Both the position numbers and the translations under genes were made by a program. Below, piece by piece: positions 4,074 to 5,449 of a stretch of DNA of 5,449 nt. Below the pieces are notes generated by a model, which saw only the letters and a list, made by a program, of their open reading frames with translations, was not told where the DNA came from and searched no databases. Each line of letters starts with the position of its first letter. The first letter of the stretch is position 1. The DNA comes from Mageeibacillus sp. UBA1257 (lineage in GTDB: Bacteria > Bacillota > Clostridia > UBA1212 > UBA1257). The stretch spans positions 1-5,449 of the forward strand of contig DBVT01000063.1 of NCBI GenBank assembly GCA_002308775.1. Reading direction: 5' to 3'.

Positions 4074-5449
4074 TTACATCTGCTTTTTGATCTCTTCGAG
4101 TTCGAGATCCTTGTTTTTATCCTTAGCCCAGTCACACGCCCATTCATTTTCAAAAATGAGCACGTATTCGTCGTTTTTATCAGTCGCTATTATAGTTGAA
4201 CTCGTCAAAGTGAGGGTCCTGGGATCGAGTCCGGGATTTTTTACCCAGCGTACGAGTCTGTGAGGAATATGCGATACGCGAAGATCGACGCCGTATTCGA
4301 GCTTCAGCCTGTATTCGAGCACTTCAAACTGCAGAACGCCTACAGCGCCTACAATGAGCGTTTCAACGCCTATGTCGACCTGCTTGAACACCTGGATCGT
4401 GCCTTCCTCAGCGAGTTGCTGTATGCCTTTCTGGAACTGTTTGCGCTTCATCGAATCGGCGAAAGTGATCTTCGCAAAATGTTCCGGGGGAAAGACGGGT
4501 ATGCTGTCATAACTGAGTTTCGAATCTTTTTCGGAAAGCGTTTCTCCTATCGTAAAAATACCGGGATCGAACAGACCGATTATATCGCCGGGGTATGCTT
4601 TTTCAATGATCGTCCTCTCCTGAGCCATAAACTGGGTAGGCTGCGCGAGCTTGATCTTTTTGCCCGTTTTCGTCTGCCAGACTTCCATGCCCTTGTCGAA
4701 CTCTCCCGAGACGACTCTCAAAAAAGCGAGCCTGTCTCTGTGCGCGGGGTTCATATTCGCCTGGATCTTAAATATAAAGCCTGAAAAGTTGTCGCTTACA
4801 GGGGATATGATCTCATCGCCGGCGATCTTCTCGGAAGGGCACGGAGCCATATTTATGAATTCGCGTAAAAAGGGAAGCACACCGAAGTTCGTCATTGCGG
4901 ATCCGAAAAATACAGGCGTAAGTCTTCCGGCAAGGACTTCGCGAAGGTTGAATTCATCCCCTGCCATGTCGAGCAGTTCGATCTCTTCATGCAGCCTTTC
5001 CTGATAATATTCGCCCAAAAGATCCTTGAAAACGGGATCGTCCGTGCTTCCGGTGACTGAATCGACGAAACTCTGCCCGTGGTTTCCGCCGCTGAAAAGC
5101 TCGATCTGTTTTTTGTCTCTGTCATAAATGCCTTTGAAATCTCCGTCCGTTCCGATAGGCCAGTTCATAGGATACGAGTGTATGCCGAGAACATCTTCGA
5201 TCTCTTTTAAGAGGTCGAAAGGATTCTTCGCGGCTCTGTCCATTTTGTTGACGAATGTAAAGATCGGTATGCCGCGCATCTTACAAACGTGGAAAAGTTT
5301 GATCGTCTGGGCCTCGACACCCTTTGCGCCGTCAATAAGCATAACAGCGCTGTCTGCCGCCATAAGAGTTCTGTACGTATCCTCCGAAAAGTCCTGGTGT
5401 CCGGGGGTGTCAAGAATGTTTATGCAGTATCCGTCGTATTCAAACTGCA
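4074..5449 (-). CDS. prfC: Peptide chain release factor 3 (RF3), N-terminus off the right edge
   Basis: 457 residues of RF3 are present; the frame is open to the window edge. The family is about 530 residues, so roughly 70, including the P-loop (G1) and G2 region, are missing only because the window ends. The visible GTPase motifs are G3 with the RF3-type signature DTPGHQDFSEDTYRTL (13-28 of the fragment), G4 NKMDR (67-71) and a G5-like GSAMTNFGV (182-190). These are followed by the RF3 beta-barrel domain II (about 220-310) and the C-terminal domain with VGAVGVLQFEVLEYRL. The DFSEDTYRTL continuation separates RF3 from EF-G and from TetM-type ribosomal protection proteins. RF3 is a cytoplasmic GTPase that removes RF1 or RF2 from the ribosome after peptide release. 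The first ATG in view (5363) is internal and not the true start. It is the upstream member of a minus-strand unit with the MmcQ-MGMT gene 38 bases downstream. No frameshift or missing motif is seen. Confidence 0.95.
   Translation of the reverse strand, partial: QFEYDGYCINILDTPGHQDFSEDTYRTLMAADSAVMLIDGAKGVEAQTIKLFHVCKMRGIPIFTFVNKMDRAAKNPFDLLKEIEDVLGIHSYPMNWPIGTDGDFKGIYDRDKKQIELFSGGNHGQSFVDSVTGSTDDPVFKDLLGEYYQERLHEEIELLDMAGDEFNLREVLAGRLTPVFFGSAMTNFGVLPFLREFINMAPCPSEKIAGDEIISPVSDNFSGFIFKIQANMNPAHRDRLAFLRVVSGEFDKGMEVWQTKTGKKIKLAQPTQFMAQERTIIEKAYPGDIIGLFDPGIFTIGETLSEKDSKLSYDSIPVFPPEHFAKITFADSMKRKQFQKGIQQLAEEGTIQVFKQVDIGVETLIVGAVGVLQFEVLEYRLKLEYGVDLRVSHIPHRLVRWVKNPGLDPRTLTLTSSTIIATDKNDEYVLIFENEWACDWAKDKNKDLELEEIKKQM

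Noticed and set aside
4260..4784. Plus-strand open frame of 174 codons inside prfC
   Set aside because: It runs antisense to conserved RF3 domain II and the C-terminal domain; it has no recognisable domain.
4074..5449. Tetracycline-resistance ribosomal protection protein or EF-G
   Set aside because: The DTPGHQDFSEDTYRTL signature and downstream domains are those of RF3.

Overview
The window comes from an anaerobic, low-to-mid GC Gram-positive bacterium, most likely a member of class Clostridia (Bacillota). The main reasons are a split NfnA/NfnB pair (electron-bifurcating ferredoxin/NAD(P)H transhydrogenase typical of fermentative anaerobes), a stand-alone LytTR regulator paired with a LiaF-type membrane protein, strong AGGAGG-type ribosome binding sites, and arginine encoded mainly by AGA/AGG. 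The genus cannot be read from this sequence alone.

Layout. Positions 1-1996, plus strand: the 3' part of nfnA (its start lies off the left edge) followed one base later by complete nfnB. Together they encode the two subunits of the flavin-based bifurcating NADH-dependent reduced ferredoxin:NADP+ oxidoreductase. Positions 1997-2143: a compact regulatory gap with a weak hairpin just after nfnB, a long bulged inverted repeat, a sigma-70-like promoter candidate and a strong hairpin followed by six T. Positions 2144-3318, plus strand: a two-gene unit of a LytTR-domain DNA-binding protein and a four-helix membrane protein with a LiaF-like C-terminal beta domain, two bases apart. Positions 3319-3402: a convergent gap with a perfect 10-bp hairpin that is A-rich on the left and T-rich on the right, serving as a bidirectional terminator. 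Positions 3403-5449, minus strand: prfC (release factor 3, its start lies off the right edge) followed after 38 bases by a fusion of an MmcQ/YjbR domain with an MGMT-type alkylguanine transferase domain.

How the genes work together. nfnAB serves redox balance, linking ferredoxin, NADH and NADPH. The LytTR/LiaF-like pair has no histidine kinase and is best read as a small membrane-sensing regulatory module, possibly related to LytTR regulatory systems in which a membrane protein restrains its LytTR partner. The minus-strand pair joins translation termination (RF3) with a probable DNA alkylation repair or lesion-recognition protein; no functional link between those two is evident beyond shared transcription.

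The most unusual points are the PCYR sequence at the alkyltransferase active site, where the family normally has PCHR, and the stacked inverted repeat, promoter and terminator in front of the LytTR gene. Everything else looks like ordinary clostridial housekeeping content, and no wholly new system is evident.
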